This document shows positions 17,393 to 25,238 of a DNA stretch of 64,000 nt, in pieces. Position 1 is the stretch's first letter. Every line of letters starts with the position of its first letter. The translations under genes were made by a program, and so were the position numbers. Origin of the DNA: Pedobacter xixiisoli (GTDB lineage Bacteria; Bacteroidota; Bacteroidia; Sphingobacteriales; Sphingobacteriaceae); the NCBI RefSeq assembly GCF_900215335.1, contig NZ_OCMT01000001.1, positions 992,001 through 1,056,000 on the forward strand, read 5' to 3'. Below the pieces are notes generated by a model that worked only from the letters and a program-made list of their open reading frames with translations, did no database searches and was not told the origin of the DNA.

Positions 17393-18916
17393 ATGATGAA
17401 TATAGTAACCGTGAGGTCGGTGAACGACCCAAATAAGACATATCAGTTTAACGATAATGGCGAACCGATGAGGGGAGGGATAAAGGATGTTTATTTCAGT
17501 CCTGATAAATCTTACGTGGTGGCGCTGTTTAGAGATAAATTGGATGAGAATCAGAAAGAACGGTTAAAGAGAATTACCAATTATTATCGTCCACAAATAC
17601 AAAATAAAGAAGCTGCAGATTATTTTCTGGAGGAGGTTTTTCGTTGGCCAGCAGATGTGGTGGAGCATAGAGGTTTAACAGGCATCATCGTTCCAACGTA
17701 TAAAGGGAAATTCTTTTTTAAGCAGGGACACGAAACAGGAGATTTAATTAAAGGCAAGGAAAAGAACGGAAAATGGTTTGCTGCGGCTAAGTTCAGAAAC
17801 GAGCAGTTTCCGTTAAGAGTGGCGAAAGCAGAGTTAGGTAACTGGTTAAGCTACTTTCAAATCTGTGTTAACTTGGTGCGTGGCGTTAAAAAAATGCATG
17901 CCATGGGCTTGGCACATTCTGATCTTTCTTACAATAACGTGTTGATAGACCCGATAGAAAAATCGGCTTGTATGATAGATTTAGATGGGCTGGTAGTACC
18001 TGGTCTATTTCCTGCGGAAGTAATTGGCACTGCCGAGTTTATTGCGCCAGAGGTATTGGCAACAAAACACTTGGACAAAGCCGATCCAAATAGGGTATTA
18101 CCAAGTAGATTGACAGATTTACATGCATTGCCTGTGCTGATTTATATGTTTCTATTACATCGCCACCCATTAAAAGGCGGTAAAGTACATAACTTAGATA
18201 CAGAAATGGACGACTTGTTGTCGATGGGAAAAGGGGCATTGTTTATTGAGCATCCAACAGATCATAGTAATAGACCAAAAGTCAATCGTTTTTCTAAATG
18301 GGATTTACCATGGAGCGATATCAATAAATTACCATATTCCATTACCGGTCCTTATTTGACAGAGATGTTCAATAGGACTTTTATAGAAGGATTGCATCAT
18401 CCACAAGAAAGACCACCTGCCGAAAGCTGGGAACAAGCTTTGCTTAAAACAGTTGATCTAATGCAGCAATGTACAAATCCGTCTTGTAGTGAAGGTTGGT
18501 ATGTGTTTGATAATTCTACAGAACCTAAATGTCCATTTTGTGGTACAAAACATAAAGGAACGTTACCAATACTCGATTTTTATTATGAATTTAGTCCGGG
18601 AGTTTGGAAGCCTGATAATTCGAGGTTAATGGTGTACAATAATCAGTATTTATTTAACTGGCATGTAGACCGTAACGTGGTAAGAAATGAACGTTTAGAT
18701 CCTAAAGATAGAGTGCCTGTTGGCTATTTTACCTTTTACGAAGGGCAATGGGTTTTGGTAAATCAGAAACTGGAACACATGAAAGATTTAACAGTGAATA
18801 AGGATGTGCCAGTAAATGAAATGATAGTACTTACACAAGGGAAAAAAATCCTACTTTCTACAGAAGAAGGTGGAAGACTAGTATTGATAACAATAACAAA
18901 TGAAAAACAATCTTAA
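17393..18916 (+). CDS. Serine/threonine protein kinase-like protein with C-terminal zinc ribbon
   Basis: The protein has about 507 residues (ATG at 17393 preferred; a TTG one codon upstream and a second ATG at 17396 are alternatives). The kinase fold shows a Gly-rich loop (MRGGIKDVYFS), the catalytic loop AHSDLSYNNVLID (Asp177) and a DLD metal motif in MIDLDGL in place of DFG, then GTAEFIAPEVL. The beta-3 segment reads YVVALFRDK, so the usual VAxK lysine is not in its normal position. Residues about 355-385 form a zinc ribbon (CTNPSC and CPFCG), followed by a beta-rich tail. Together with TerY and PP2C it forms the phospho-signalling module of the operon. Activity should be considered likely but atypical. 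Confidence 0.9.
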   Translation: MMNIVTVRSVNDPNKTYQFNDNGEPMRGGIKDVYFSPDKSYVVALFRDKLDENQKERLKRITNYYRPQIQNKEAADYFLEEVFRWPADVVEHRGLTGIIVPTYKGKFFFKQGHETGDLIKGKEKNGKWFAAAKFRNEQFPLRVAKAELGNWLSYFQICVNLVRGVKKMHAMGLAHSDLSYNNVLIDPIEKSACMIDLDGLVVPGLFPAEVIGTAEFIAPEVLATKHLDKADPNRVLPSRLTDLHALPVLIYMFLLHRHPLKGGKVHNLDTEMDDLLSMGKGALFIEHPTDHSNRPKVNRFSKWDLPWSDINKLPYSITGPYLTEMFNRTFIEGLHHPQERPPAESWEQALLKTVDLMQQCTNPSCSEGWYVFDNSTEPKCPFCGTKHKGTLPILDFYYEFSPGVWKPDNSRLMVYNNQYLFNWHVDRNVVRNERLDPKDRVPVGYFTFYEGQWVLVNQKLEHMKDLTVNKDVPVNEMIVLTQGKKILLSTEEGGRLVLITITNEKQS

Positions 18917-18931
18917 ATTAACCAAAAAATA

Positions 18932-19915
18932 ATGGACAATCTAATCAATCACCCTGGAATAATTGCAGTATTTTCAGTGGTAATTTTAATTATGCTGCTA
19001 CTAGATTTGGGCATTTTCAACAAGAAAAGCCATGAGGTGTCTAACAAAGAAGCCATCACTTGGTCGTTAGTATGGATAAGCCTTTCAATGATTTTTAGTG
19101 GGGTAATCTACTACTTTATGGGCGTAGAGAAGTTCTCTCAATTTCAGTCGGCCTATTGGATAGAAAAAGCCCTTTCGGTAGATAATCTTTTCGTGTTTAT
19201 TCTCGTATTTGGTTTTTTTAATGTACCTAAGCATTTACATCATAAAGTACTATTTTGGGGTATTATTGGTGCATTGGTACTAAGAGCTATCTTTATTTTC
19301 AGCGGTGTGGGCTTAATTAAGCTTACCTATCTTCCCGAAATGGTAATTCTAGGCTATACCCTTAAAATTAATGTTGTACTTACACTATTCGGTATCTTCT
19401 TAATTTACGCAGGTATTAAATCTTGGTTTGCAGAAGATGACGATGACGAAGAAAAAGATTTCAATAAAAGCCCTGGTGCTAGGGTGGTACACAAGTTTTT
19501 TAAGGTAAGTTCTAATTACGATGGAGATAAGTTTTTTACGATTGAGAACGGAAAGAAACTAGCTACGCCTTTATTGGTTGTAGTTGGTGTTATTGAATTT
19601 ACCGATTTACTTTTCGCAGTAGATTCTATCCCTGCTATTTTCGCTATTGCACCAGACGATCCGTTTATACTTTATACTTCAAATATTTTCGCGATTTTAG
19701 GCTTGAGAGCACTTTATTTCTTATTAGCTAACTTCATCCATTTGTTTAGCAAACTTAAGTTCGGTTTGGCCATTATTCTTGCTTTCATTGGTGTTAAAAT
19801 GGTGATTTCTCCAATTTATCATATCGAATCAATTCATTCACTATTGGTAGTAGCTGGCGTGTTAATTTTGTCGGTACTCGCATCAGTGATGTTTCCAGAA
19901 AAAGCAGAAGAATAA
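18932..19915 (+). CDS. terC: TerC-family integral membrane protein
   Basis: This 327-residue protein has about eight to nine hydrophobic helices. It carries family features including the acidic intramembrane LLLDLGIF near residue 25, EKALSVDNLFVFILVF around residue 80 and TDLLFAVDSIPAIFAI around residue 225, plus an acidic cytoplasmic loop (DDDDEEKDF). TerC proteins are inner-membrane proteins implicated in tellurite resistance and metal (often manganese) export. In Ter systems they are the membrane hub for TerD. It is the last gene of the operon, 15 bases after the kinase, and a strong terminator follows. Confidence 0.95.
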   Translation: MDNLINHPGIIAVFSVVILIMLLLDLGIFNKKSHEVSNKEAITWSLVWISLSMIFSGVIYYFMGVEKFSQFQSAYWIEKALSVDNLFVFILVFGFFNVPKHLHHKVLFWGIIGALVLRAIFIFSGVGLIKLTYLPEMVILGYTLKINVVLTLFGIFLIYAGIKSWFAEDDDDEEKDFNKSPGARVVHKFFKVSSNYDGDKFFTIENGKKLATPLLVVVGVIEFTDLLFAVDSIPAIFAIAPDDPFILYTSNIFAILGLRALYFLLANFIHLFSKLKFGLAIILAFIGVKMVISPIYHIESIHSLLVVAGVLILSVLASVMFPEKAEE

Positions 19916-20039
19916 TTACCTGCGGATAGGTACTTCGTGTTATAAGCGATGTAAATAGGTTTATAACATATTTTTTGAGGTGAAAAGAATTATATCCTCA
20001 TGTTTGTTCAGATATAATAGAACTGATAACTAATTTATG

Positions 20040-20090
20040 ATCCCGAAAAAGAATTTAGTTTTTACTGAATCTTTTCCGGGATTCTTTTTT
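20040..20090 (+). terminator. Rho-independent terminator of the Ter operon
   Basis: A long hairpin (ATCCCGAAAAAGA from 20040 pairing with TCTTTTCCGGGAT ending near 20083, one mismatch, loop of about 18 bases) is followed by TTCTTTTTT. It lies 125 bases after terC and marks the end of the 12-kb operon. Confidence 0.85.
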
Positions 20091-20251
20091 AATTACTTCC
20101 AGATTTTAGAAATATTTGTGTTTTACACTACAGCGCTGTAGGGCATAAGGCAGGTTTTAGAGCAAATTGCTTAGTTTATTTTAAGGGGTACTCACCGAAT
20201 CACTCACTTTTTTTATGGGAATTCGTGTAAGTTTTGGTAAAATCCTAAAAG
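20091..20251. other. Gap between the Ter operon terminator and the tRNA-Lys terminator
   Basis: Together with the tRNA and flanks this belongs to the 654-base stretch between terC and ubiX that has no protein gene. I see no further structured element in this part apart from a short GC-palindrome around 20129-20140 (CTACAGCGCTGTAG). Confidence 0.4.
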
Positions 20252-20289
20252 GAAAAACCCTGCTAATCGTGCGATTGCAGGGTTTTTTA
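20252..20289 (-). terminator. Terminator downstream of tRNA-Lys
   Basis: A GC-rich stem (CCCTGC with GCAGGG, flanked by A and T runs on both sides) sits just beyond the 3' end of the tRNA. On the minus strand it reads as a hairpin followed by five Ts. It could also work on the plus strand, where six Ts follow. Confidence 0.75.
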
Positions 20290-20297
20290 GATCTTTG

Positions 20298-20370
20298 TGA
20301 TCCCGCTGGGATTCGAACCCAGGACCACTACATTAAAAGTGTAATGCTCTACCAGCTGAGCTACGGAATC
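20298..20370 (-). tRNA. tRNA-Lys (anticodon UUU)
   Basis: This 73-nt cloverleaf reads from 20370 to 20298 on the minus strand. The acceptor stem GATTCCG pairs with CGGGATC (one G-T wobble), followed by discriminator A. The D-arm is AGCTCAGCTGGTAGAGC. The anticodon stem-loop TTACACTTTTAATGTA gives anticodon TTT, and the T-arm contains GGTTCGAATCC. The CCA end is not encoded (the genome reads CAA after the discriminator region). Confidence 0.96.
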
Positions 20371-20582
20371 TTCCTTTTTTGAAGAACTTCTTCGTTCTAA
20401 GGAGGTGCAAATATAGAAATAGGTTTAATTACCTGCAAATAAAAAATAGAGATAAGTTGTACTTCGCTGATTTAGAGCGTAATTATTTATTTCGCACAAT
20501 TAGAAACTCTAATTTTAGGGCTATAAACGATGATTTTATCTAACTAATACGGTTTTTTGAAGCTAGCTAGTGCATCAGGTTG

Positions 20583-20590
20583 TATATTTG
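20583..20590 (+). promoter_or_regulatory. Putative -7 element of ubiX
   Basis: TATATTTG matches TAnnTTTG exactly and lies only 3 bases before the chosen ATG at 20594. A T-run with TTG (20557-20559) lies 23 bases upstream, slightly long for the -33 box. If used, transcription would start at or within the start codon, giving a leaderless mRNA. Confidence 0.35.
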
Positions 20591-20593
20591 TAT

Positions 20594-21160
20594 ATGCTAA
20601 ATAAAAAGAAAATCGTAGTTGCCATTACAGGAGCCAGTGGTTCAATTTATGCTAAACTCTTGTTAGACAATTTGAAAGCACTACAGTCGCAGATAGATAA
20701 AGTGGGCATTGTAATGTCTGATAACGCAAAAGAAGTTTGGCGTTACGAATTAGGTAATGACGATTATGATAGCTACGGTTTCGATTTCTATGCAAAAATG
20801 GATTTCAATGCACCTTTCGCATCAGGTTCGGCAAAATACGACACGATGATCATTGCACCTTGTTCTATGGGCGCATTAGGACGTATCGCTCACGGTATCT
20901 CTAACGATTTAATTTCTAGAGCTGCTGATGTGATTTTGAAAGAACGAAGAAAATTGATTGCTGTAGTTCGTGATACCCCTTTCAGTTTGATTCATTTAAA
21001 TAACATGAAGGCATTAACAGAAGCTGGAGGAATTATCTGTCCTGCTAATCCGTCTTTTTACAGTTTGCCAAAAACGATAGAGGAAGTTGCTCAAACGGTA
21101 GTAGACAGAGTTATTGATTTAGCAGGTTTAGAAAAAGAGAGTTATCGCTGGAACGACTAA
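20594..21160 (+). CDS. ubiX: UbiX family flavin prenyltransferase
   Basis: The protein has 188 residues from the ATG at 20594, which starts MLNKKKIVVAITGASGS. The Rossmann-like flavin-binding start ITGASGSIYAKLLL, IIAPCSMGALGRIAHG and the conserved ERRKLIAVVRDTPFSLIHLNNM are diagnostic of UbiX/Pad1. It makes prenylated FMN from FMN and dimethylallyl phosphate for UbiD-type decarboxylases. No ubiD gene lies in this window. An in-frame GTG 24 bases upstream would add eight residues with no family similarity and is rejected. The gene is apparently monocistronic; mtaB follows after 111 bases containing a 7-bp-periodic array. Confidence 0.93.
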   Translation: MLNKKKIVVAITGASGSIYAKLLLDNLKALQSQIDKVGIVMSDNAKEVWRYELGNDDYDSYGFDFYAKMDFNAPFASGSAKYDTMIIAPCSMGALGRIAHGISNDLISRAADVILKERRKLIAVVRDTPFSLIHLNNMKALTEAGGIICPANPSFYSLPKTIEEVAQTVVDRVIDLAGLEKESYRWND

Positions 21161-21162
21161 AT

Positions 21163-21249
21163 AGTTTAATAGTGGAAAGTTAAAAGTATTGTTAACGGTT
21201 TGTCAAACGCTATGCAACTGACAACTGTTAACTGATAACTAAAAACTAA
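21163..21249 (+). repeat. Heptad (7-bp) array upstream of mtaB
   Basis: The clearest part, 21215-21249, is five consecutive 7-mers of the form NAACTRA (for example CAACTGA, TAACTGA, AAACTAA). The upstream half (21163-21214) keeps the same period more loosely. It fills the gap between the ubiX stop and the mtaB -7 element. The same consensus, phased as CTRANNN, recurs at 25855-25923, 41887-42022, 45443-45480 and 61662-61740. Confidence 0.65.
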
Positions 21250-21254
21250 ATTCT

Positions 21255-21262
21255 TATCTTTG
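21255..21262 (+). promoter_or_regulatory. -7 promoter element of mtaB
   Basis: TATCTTTG is an exact TAnnTTTG match and lies 9 bases before the ATG at 21272. No good -33 TTTG is seen at 19-21 bases upstream, since that position lies inside the heptad array. The predicted leader is only a few bases. Confidence 0.5.
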
Positions 21263-21271
21263 CATCCTCAA

Positions 21272-22594
21272 ATGAAGAAAGTAGCTTTTTATACGCTTGG
21301 CTGTAAGTTGAATTTCTCGGAAACGTCAACAATTGGTAGATTATTTACCGATGCAGGCTACAGTGTGGTAGAATTTACGGAGGCGGCAGACGTTTACGTA
21401 ATCAACACTTGTTCTGTAACTGACCACGCAGATAAGAAGTGCCGAAAGGTAGTTAAAGAAGCGCTTAAATATGCTCCAAATGCTTACGTAACTATCGTAG
21501 GTTGTTACGCACAGCTAAAACCTCAAGAAATTGCAGAAATTGAAGGGGTGGATATGGTTTTAGGCGCAGCAGAGAAATTCCGTATCGTTGAATTTATTAC
21601 CGATTTAACTAAGCAGCCAAAAGCGGTTGTGCATCAGCAAGATATTGAGAAAGTAAACCATAACTTTATTGCCGCTTATTCTATTGGTGATAGAACCCGT
21701 ACTTTCCTAAAAGTGCAGGATGGTTGCGATTATCCATGTACTTATTGTACTATTCCTTTAGCACGTGGCAATAGCCGTAGCGACACTATTGAAAGCGTAT
21801 TGCAAAAAGCACAACAAATTGCAGCTAGTGGTGTAAAGGAAATCGTACTTACAGGTGTAAATTTGGGTGATTTTGGCATCAGGGAAGGTCAACGTGAAGA
21901 CCGGTTCTTTGATTTGGTAAAAGCTTTAGATGAAGTAGAGGGAATCGAGAGAATCCGTATTTCTTCTATAGAACCTAATTTGTTAAGCAACGATATCATC
22001 GAATTTGTAGCTACTTCAAAAAGATTTGTACCGCATTTCCACATTCCTTTGCAATCTGGTTCTAATAAGATTCTAGGTTTAATGAAACGTCGCTATCAAC
22101 GTGAATTGTACGTAGACAGAGTGGCTAAAATTAAAGAATTGATGCCTAATTGTTGCATAGGTGTAGATGTGATTGTTGGTTTTCCAGGCGAAACGCAGGA
22201 AGATTTCTTAGATACTTATGAGTTCTTAAACGGATTGGATATTTCTTATTTGCACGTATTTACCTATTCGGAGCGTGAGCAAACGGAAGCTGCTGTAATG
22301 AAAGGTAAAGTTGCAGGCAGTACTCGTTTCGAACGTAATAAAATGTTGCACATACTGTCGGATAAAAAACGTAGGGCTTTCTATCAATCTCAAATAGGTA
22401 GCGAAGGCCAAGTGCTTTTTGAAGATGACCAAAAGAACGGTTTTATGCATGGTTTCACCAAAAACTATGTAAAAGTGAAAGCTAAATACGATCCATTGAT
22501 GGTTAACGAACTTAAAAATGTGAAGTTAATAGAGCTTACGGCAGAAGGAGAGGTAGAAGTAGCTGAAATGGAGACCGTTTACGCTCACCATTAA
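21272..22594 (+). CDS. mtaB: tRNA t6A37 methylthiotransferase MtaB-type radical SAM enzyme
   Basis: The protein has 440 residues from the ATG at 21272 (start MKKVAFYTLGCKLNFSE); a TTG 12 bases upstream is part of the promoter. An N-terminal UPF0004 domain carries three cluster-binding Cys (TLGCKLN, INTCSVTDHADKKC, IVGCYAQ). The radical SAM triad CDYPCTYCTI follows at about residues 150-160, then a C-terminal TRAM-like region. The CKLN form of the first motif and overall pattern fit MtaB (converting t6A37 to ms2t6A37) rather than MiaB or RimO. The Gly-rich SAM site includes VLTGVNLGDFG. Confidence 0.93.
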   Translation: MKKVAFYTLGCKLNFSETSTIGRLFTDAGYSVVEFTEAADVYVINTCSVTDHADKKCRKVVKEALKYAPNAYVTIVGCYAQLKPQEIAEIEGVDMVLGAAEKFRIVEFITDLTKQPKAVVHQQDIEKVNHNFIAAYSIGDRTRTFLKVQDGCDYPCTYCTIPLARGNSRSDTIESVLQKAQQIAASGVKEIVLTGVNLGDFGIREGQREDRFFDLVKALDEVEGIERIRISSIEPNLLSNDIIEFVATSKRFVPHFHIPLQSGSNKILGLMKRRYQRELYVDRVAKIKELMPNCCIGVDVIVGFPGETQEDFLDTYEFLNGLDISYLHVFTYSEREQTEAAVMKGKVAGSTRFERNKMLHILSDKKRRAFYQSQIGSEGQVLFEDDQKNGFMHGFTKNYVKVKAKYDPLMVNELKNVKLIELTAEGEVEVAEMETVYAHH

Positions 22595-22765
22595 AATTTA
22601 CGTTTTTTAATCATTAAGTAATGAAGAAAATGAAGTTTTAATGAGCCTCAATCTTTGATGTGTAATTTTTAGTCGACATATCTTTTTTTTAGAAAAGCAA
22701 CCTAGTAGCTTATGGCAAAGTTAGTCCTGCTTTCACTTCAATCTTTTTGTTTTCACCCATCCCGC

Positions 22766-22817
22766 AAACCTCATAGGTTTCCTCTGCTCGATGTCTGTTA
22801 AACCTATGAGGTTTTTT
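22766..22817 (+). terminator. Terminator-like 15-bp inverted repeat downstream of mtaB
   Basis: AAACCTCATAGGTTT (22766-22780) is the exact reverse complement of 22800-22814. The loop is 19 bases and six Ts follow. It lies about 170 bases after the mtaB stop, so it is a likely distal terminator. Confidence 0.7.
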
Positions 22818-22885
22818 AGTGACAAAAAGTATTTTTCGTTCAATTAGGTTTATGAAAATAAACTGATATATAGAAACTGCCTTTC

Positions 22886-22980
22886 AAACCCGATAGGAGC
22901 GAACATCCCCGATATTATCGGGATAAAGCGTATAGCGGGACTGCCGAAATAGGAAGCGAATAACTTTACTTTTTCAAATC
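22886..22980. repeat. Probable dispersed intergenic repeat
   Basis: This GC-richer block stands out from its AT-rich surroundings. It contains a CCCGATATTATCGGG hairpin (about 22909-22922) flanked by CCCGATAGGAGCG and TATAGCGGGACTGCCG. I recall similar blocks in intergenic regions of Pedobacter-type genomes, but there is only one copy in this window so repetition cannot be shown here. The rest of the 474-base mtaB-lgt gap holds the terminator and AT-rich DNA with no gene. Confidence 0.4.
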
Positions 22981-23068
22981 CTAAAAATGACTTCAATGAG
23001 CTTTAAAAAGCGATCAAAAAGAGCAAAAGAATAGGCAAATTTTATATATTCGCCTAAACTTTTAATGT

Positions 23069-24223
23069 ATGTTTCCAACCGTATCCCATTTTATTTCTTA
23101 TTTGTTTGGCATAGAGGTACCTCTACCGTTTAATACCTTTGGCGTATTTGTGGCTTTGGCATTTGTTGCAGGGTATTGGGCTTTTAGCAAGGAGTTAAAA
23201 CGTAAAGAAGCTTTGGGTATTTTGAAGCCAGTAAAGCACGTGACCACCATTGGAGAGCCTGCTTCTATAGGCGAGTTAATATCAAATGCTTTATTTGGAT
23301 TTTTGATTGGATATAAACTCATTTATGCTTTAGCAAATTACAAATTGTTTGTAGCGGATTCGCAAACTGTATTGCTATCTACTAAAGGAAATTTATTGGG
23401 AGGCTTGGCTTTGGCGGCGCTATTTGTGTATTGGTCGTACAAAGAGAAGGAAAAAGTGAAATTGCCCTCACCTAAAAAGATAGAGGTTACTGTTCGTCCT
23501 CACGAGTTGATGAGCAGCATGATTGTTTGGGCGGCTGTTTGGGGCTTTTTAGGTGCTAAAATATTCGATAATCTAGAGCATTGGGATACATTTATACAAG
23601 ACCCAATTGGTGGTTTGCTTTCATTTAGTGGTTTAACCTTCTATGGAGGTTTAATTTGCGGTGGTGCAGCGGTATTATACATTGCTCATAAAAATGGCAT
23701 CAAACCTTTACATATGTTGGATGTTGGCGGACCGGGAATGATGTTGGCCTACGGCGTTGGTCGTATTGGCTGTCATTTGTCTGGTGATGGTGATTGGGGA
23801 ATTGATAACTTAAACCCGAAGCCATTTAATTGGTTGCCAGATTGGTTGTGGGCGTATACTTATCCCAATAACGTAGCTGGAGAAGGTAATCCTATTCCTG
23901 GCTGCGTAGGAAGATTTTGTAACGAATTGCCGAATCCTGTTTATCCAACACCTATTTATGAGGTTATTGCAGCTTTATTGATTTTCTGGTTTTTATGGAA
24001 AATTAGAACTAAAGTAAACATCCCTGGTATGATGTTCGGTATTTATTTAATGTTTAGTGGCGTGGAGCGTTTCTTAGTGGAATTAATCAGGGTAAATTCT
24101 AAATATACGGTTGCCGGTATTTCTTTTACCCAAGCAGAGCTGATTTCTCTGATTCTCTTTATCGCTGGTGCTTTATTGGTGTCGAATGCTTTAAAAAACA
24201 AAGATAAACTCGCAAATTACTAG
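23069..24223 (+). CDS. lgt: Prolipoprotein diacylglyceryl transferase
   Basis: This 384-residue polytopic membrane protein matches the Lgt family: FNTFGVFVALAFVAGYW near the start, FYGGLICGG, and the signature region YGVGRIGCHLSGDGDWG at about residues 227-243. ERFLVELIRVN lies near the C-terminus, followed by a final TM helix. It transfers diacylglycerol to the lipobox Cys of prolipoproteins, several of which are encoded in this window. It is about 90 residues longer than typical proteobacterial Lgt, with an insert around residues 60-150 and another around 250-290. The downstream phosphatase gene starts 3 bases after the stop, so the two are co-transcribed. Confidence 0.93.
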   Translation: MFPTVSHFISYLFGIEVPLPFNTFGVFVALAFVAGYWAFSKELKRKEALGILKPVKHVTTIGEPASIGELISNALFGFLIGYKLIYALANYKLFVADSQTVLLSTKGNLLGGLALAALFVYWSYKEKEKVKLPSPKKIEVTVRPHELMSSMIVWAAVWGFLGAKIFDNLEHWDTFIQDPIGGLLSFSGLTFYGGLICGGAAVLYIAHKNGIKPLHMLDVGGPGMMLAYGVGRIGCHLSGDGDWGIDNLNPKPFNWLPDWLWAYTYPNNVAGEGNPIPGCVGRFCNELPNPVYPTPIYEVIAALLIFWFLWKIRTKVNIPGMMFGIYLMFSGVERFLVELIRVNSKYTVAGISFTQAELISLILFIAGALLVSNALKNKDKLANY

Positions 24224-24226
24224 CCA

Positions 24227-25021
24227 ATGAATTACGAATTATTATGCAATAAAGTAATTGCTATTGCGAGACTTACTGGGAATTTCATTAGAAAGGAATC
24301 CTTGGCTTTTGATAGTAATGCCATAGAATATAAAGGTTTAAACGACCTAGTTTCTTACGTAGATAAAACTGCTGAGAGACAACTGGTAAAAAACTTAAAA
24401 AAAGTGCTGCCAGAATCTGGTTTTATCACAGAAGAAGATGAAACGGAGAATACGTACGATAAACCTTTTACGTGGATTATTGATCCTTTGGATGGTACTA
24501 CCAATTTCATTCATGGTATCCCGACTTTTTCTATCAGCATTGCTTTGTATGAAGGAAAAGAACCTGTATTAGGCGTGGTCTATGAAATTAACAGGGGAGA
24601 AATGTTCTACTCTTACAAAGGTGCCCCAGCTTATTTAAACAACAAAGAAATTAGGGTTTCCAAAGCAAGCGATTTATCCCAATGTCTATTGGCGACGGGT
24701 TTTCCTTACTATCAATTCGATAAACAGCCAGAGTATATCAAGTTATTTACAGAGATGATGCAAAGATGCCACGGATTACGCAGGATAGGTTCTGCTGCTG
24801 TAGATTTAGCTTACGTAGCTTGTGGTAGATTCGACGCCTACTTTGAATATAACCTTAATTCTTACGACATGGCTGCTGGTGCTTTTTTAGTAAAGCAAGC
24901 CGGTGGCACTTTGGTTAATTTTTCGGGTGGCGATGAATATCTTGAAACTAGAGAGATCGTAGCAACCAATGGATTAATTACACAAGAAATTCTAGATACG
25001 ATTAAGAAGCATTTTAACTAA
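24227..25021 (+). CDS. Inositol monophosphatase family protein
   Basis: This 264-residue cytosolic enzyme has the lithium-sensitive phosphatase motifs: the Glu pair in GFITEEDET, WIIDPLDGTTNFIHGIP (Asp86 and Asp89 metal ligands) and the C-terminal RIGSAAVDLAYVACGRFD followed by SYDMAAGAFLVKQAGG. Substrates in this family include inositol-1-phosphate, PAP (CysQ) and fructose-1,6-bisphosphate, and sequence alone does not decide. Length and motif spacing are closest to SuhB-type IMPases. It is in an operon with lgt (3-base gap). A large imperfect inverted repeat follows directly. Confidence 0.9.
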   Translation: MNYELLCNKVIAIARLTGNFIRKESLAFDSNAIEYKGLNDLVSYVDKTAERQLVKNLKKVLPESGFITEEDETENTYDKPFTWIIDPLDGTTNFIHGIPTFSISIALYEGKEPVLGVVYEINRGEMFYSYKGAPAYLNNKEIRVSKASDLSQCLLATGFPYYQFDKQPEYIKLFTEMMQRCHGLRRIGSAAVDLAYVACGRFDAYFEYNLNSYDMAAGAFLVKQAGGTLVNFSGGDEYLETREIVATNGLITQEILDTIKKHFN

Positions 25022-25044
25022 GTTTTACTCGTTGTTTTAAGAGC

Positions 25045-25135
25045 AAAAAGACTTACGAAGTTTAACTTATTTTGTATGATTCTTGTTAATGTAAAGTTAA
25101 GGGCTTCGCCGTTTAAAAACTTCGTAACTCTTTTT
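25045..25135 (+). terminator. Large imperfect inverted repeat after the IMPase gene
   Basis: A 19-base arm (25045-25063, containing TTACGAAGTTT) pairs with 25117-25135 with a single mismatch. The loop is 53 bases and the right arm ends in a T-run. It begins 24 bases after the IMPase stop and probably ends transcription. A small mobile palindromic element is the alternative. Confidence 0.5.
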
Positions 25136-25150
25136 AATTAATATTTTAGG

Positions 25151-25176
25151 ATTGCTTCGCACCTCGCAATGACGAC
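25151..25176. repeat. Short intergenic repeat of the ATTGC...GCAATGACG type
   Basis: ATTGCTTCGCACCTCGCAATG is a short palindromic block (ATTGC and GCAAT arms) followed by ACGACACGC. Sequences of this kind are widespread intergenic repeats in Bacteroidota from memory. Only one copy is seen here, so the call is tentative. Confidence 0.35.
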
Positions 25177-25186
25177 ACGCATAGGC

Positions 25187-25221
25187 AAAAAAAAATCCGG
25201 AACGTTCAGTTACGGATTTTT
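25187..25221 (-). terminator. Terminator of the NifU-like gene
   Basis: AAAAATCCG (25191-25199) pairs with CGGATTTTT (25213-25221). On the minus strand the stem is followed by a run of nine Ts. It lies 18 bases beyond the stop of the NifU-like gene. Confidence 0.8.
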
Positions 25222-25238
25222 ATATAAGCTTTGTACTC

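Noticed and set aside
20298-20370. tRNA-Lys as an integration site for a mobile island containing the Ter operon
   Set aside because: No integrase, no direct repeat of the tRNA 3' end, and the Ter operon has composition like the rest of the window.
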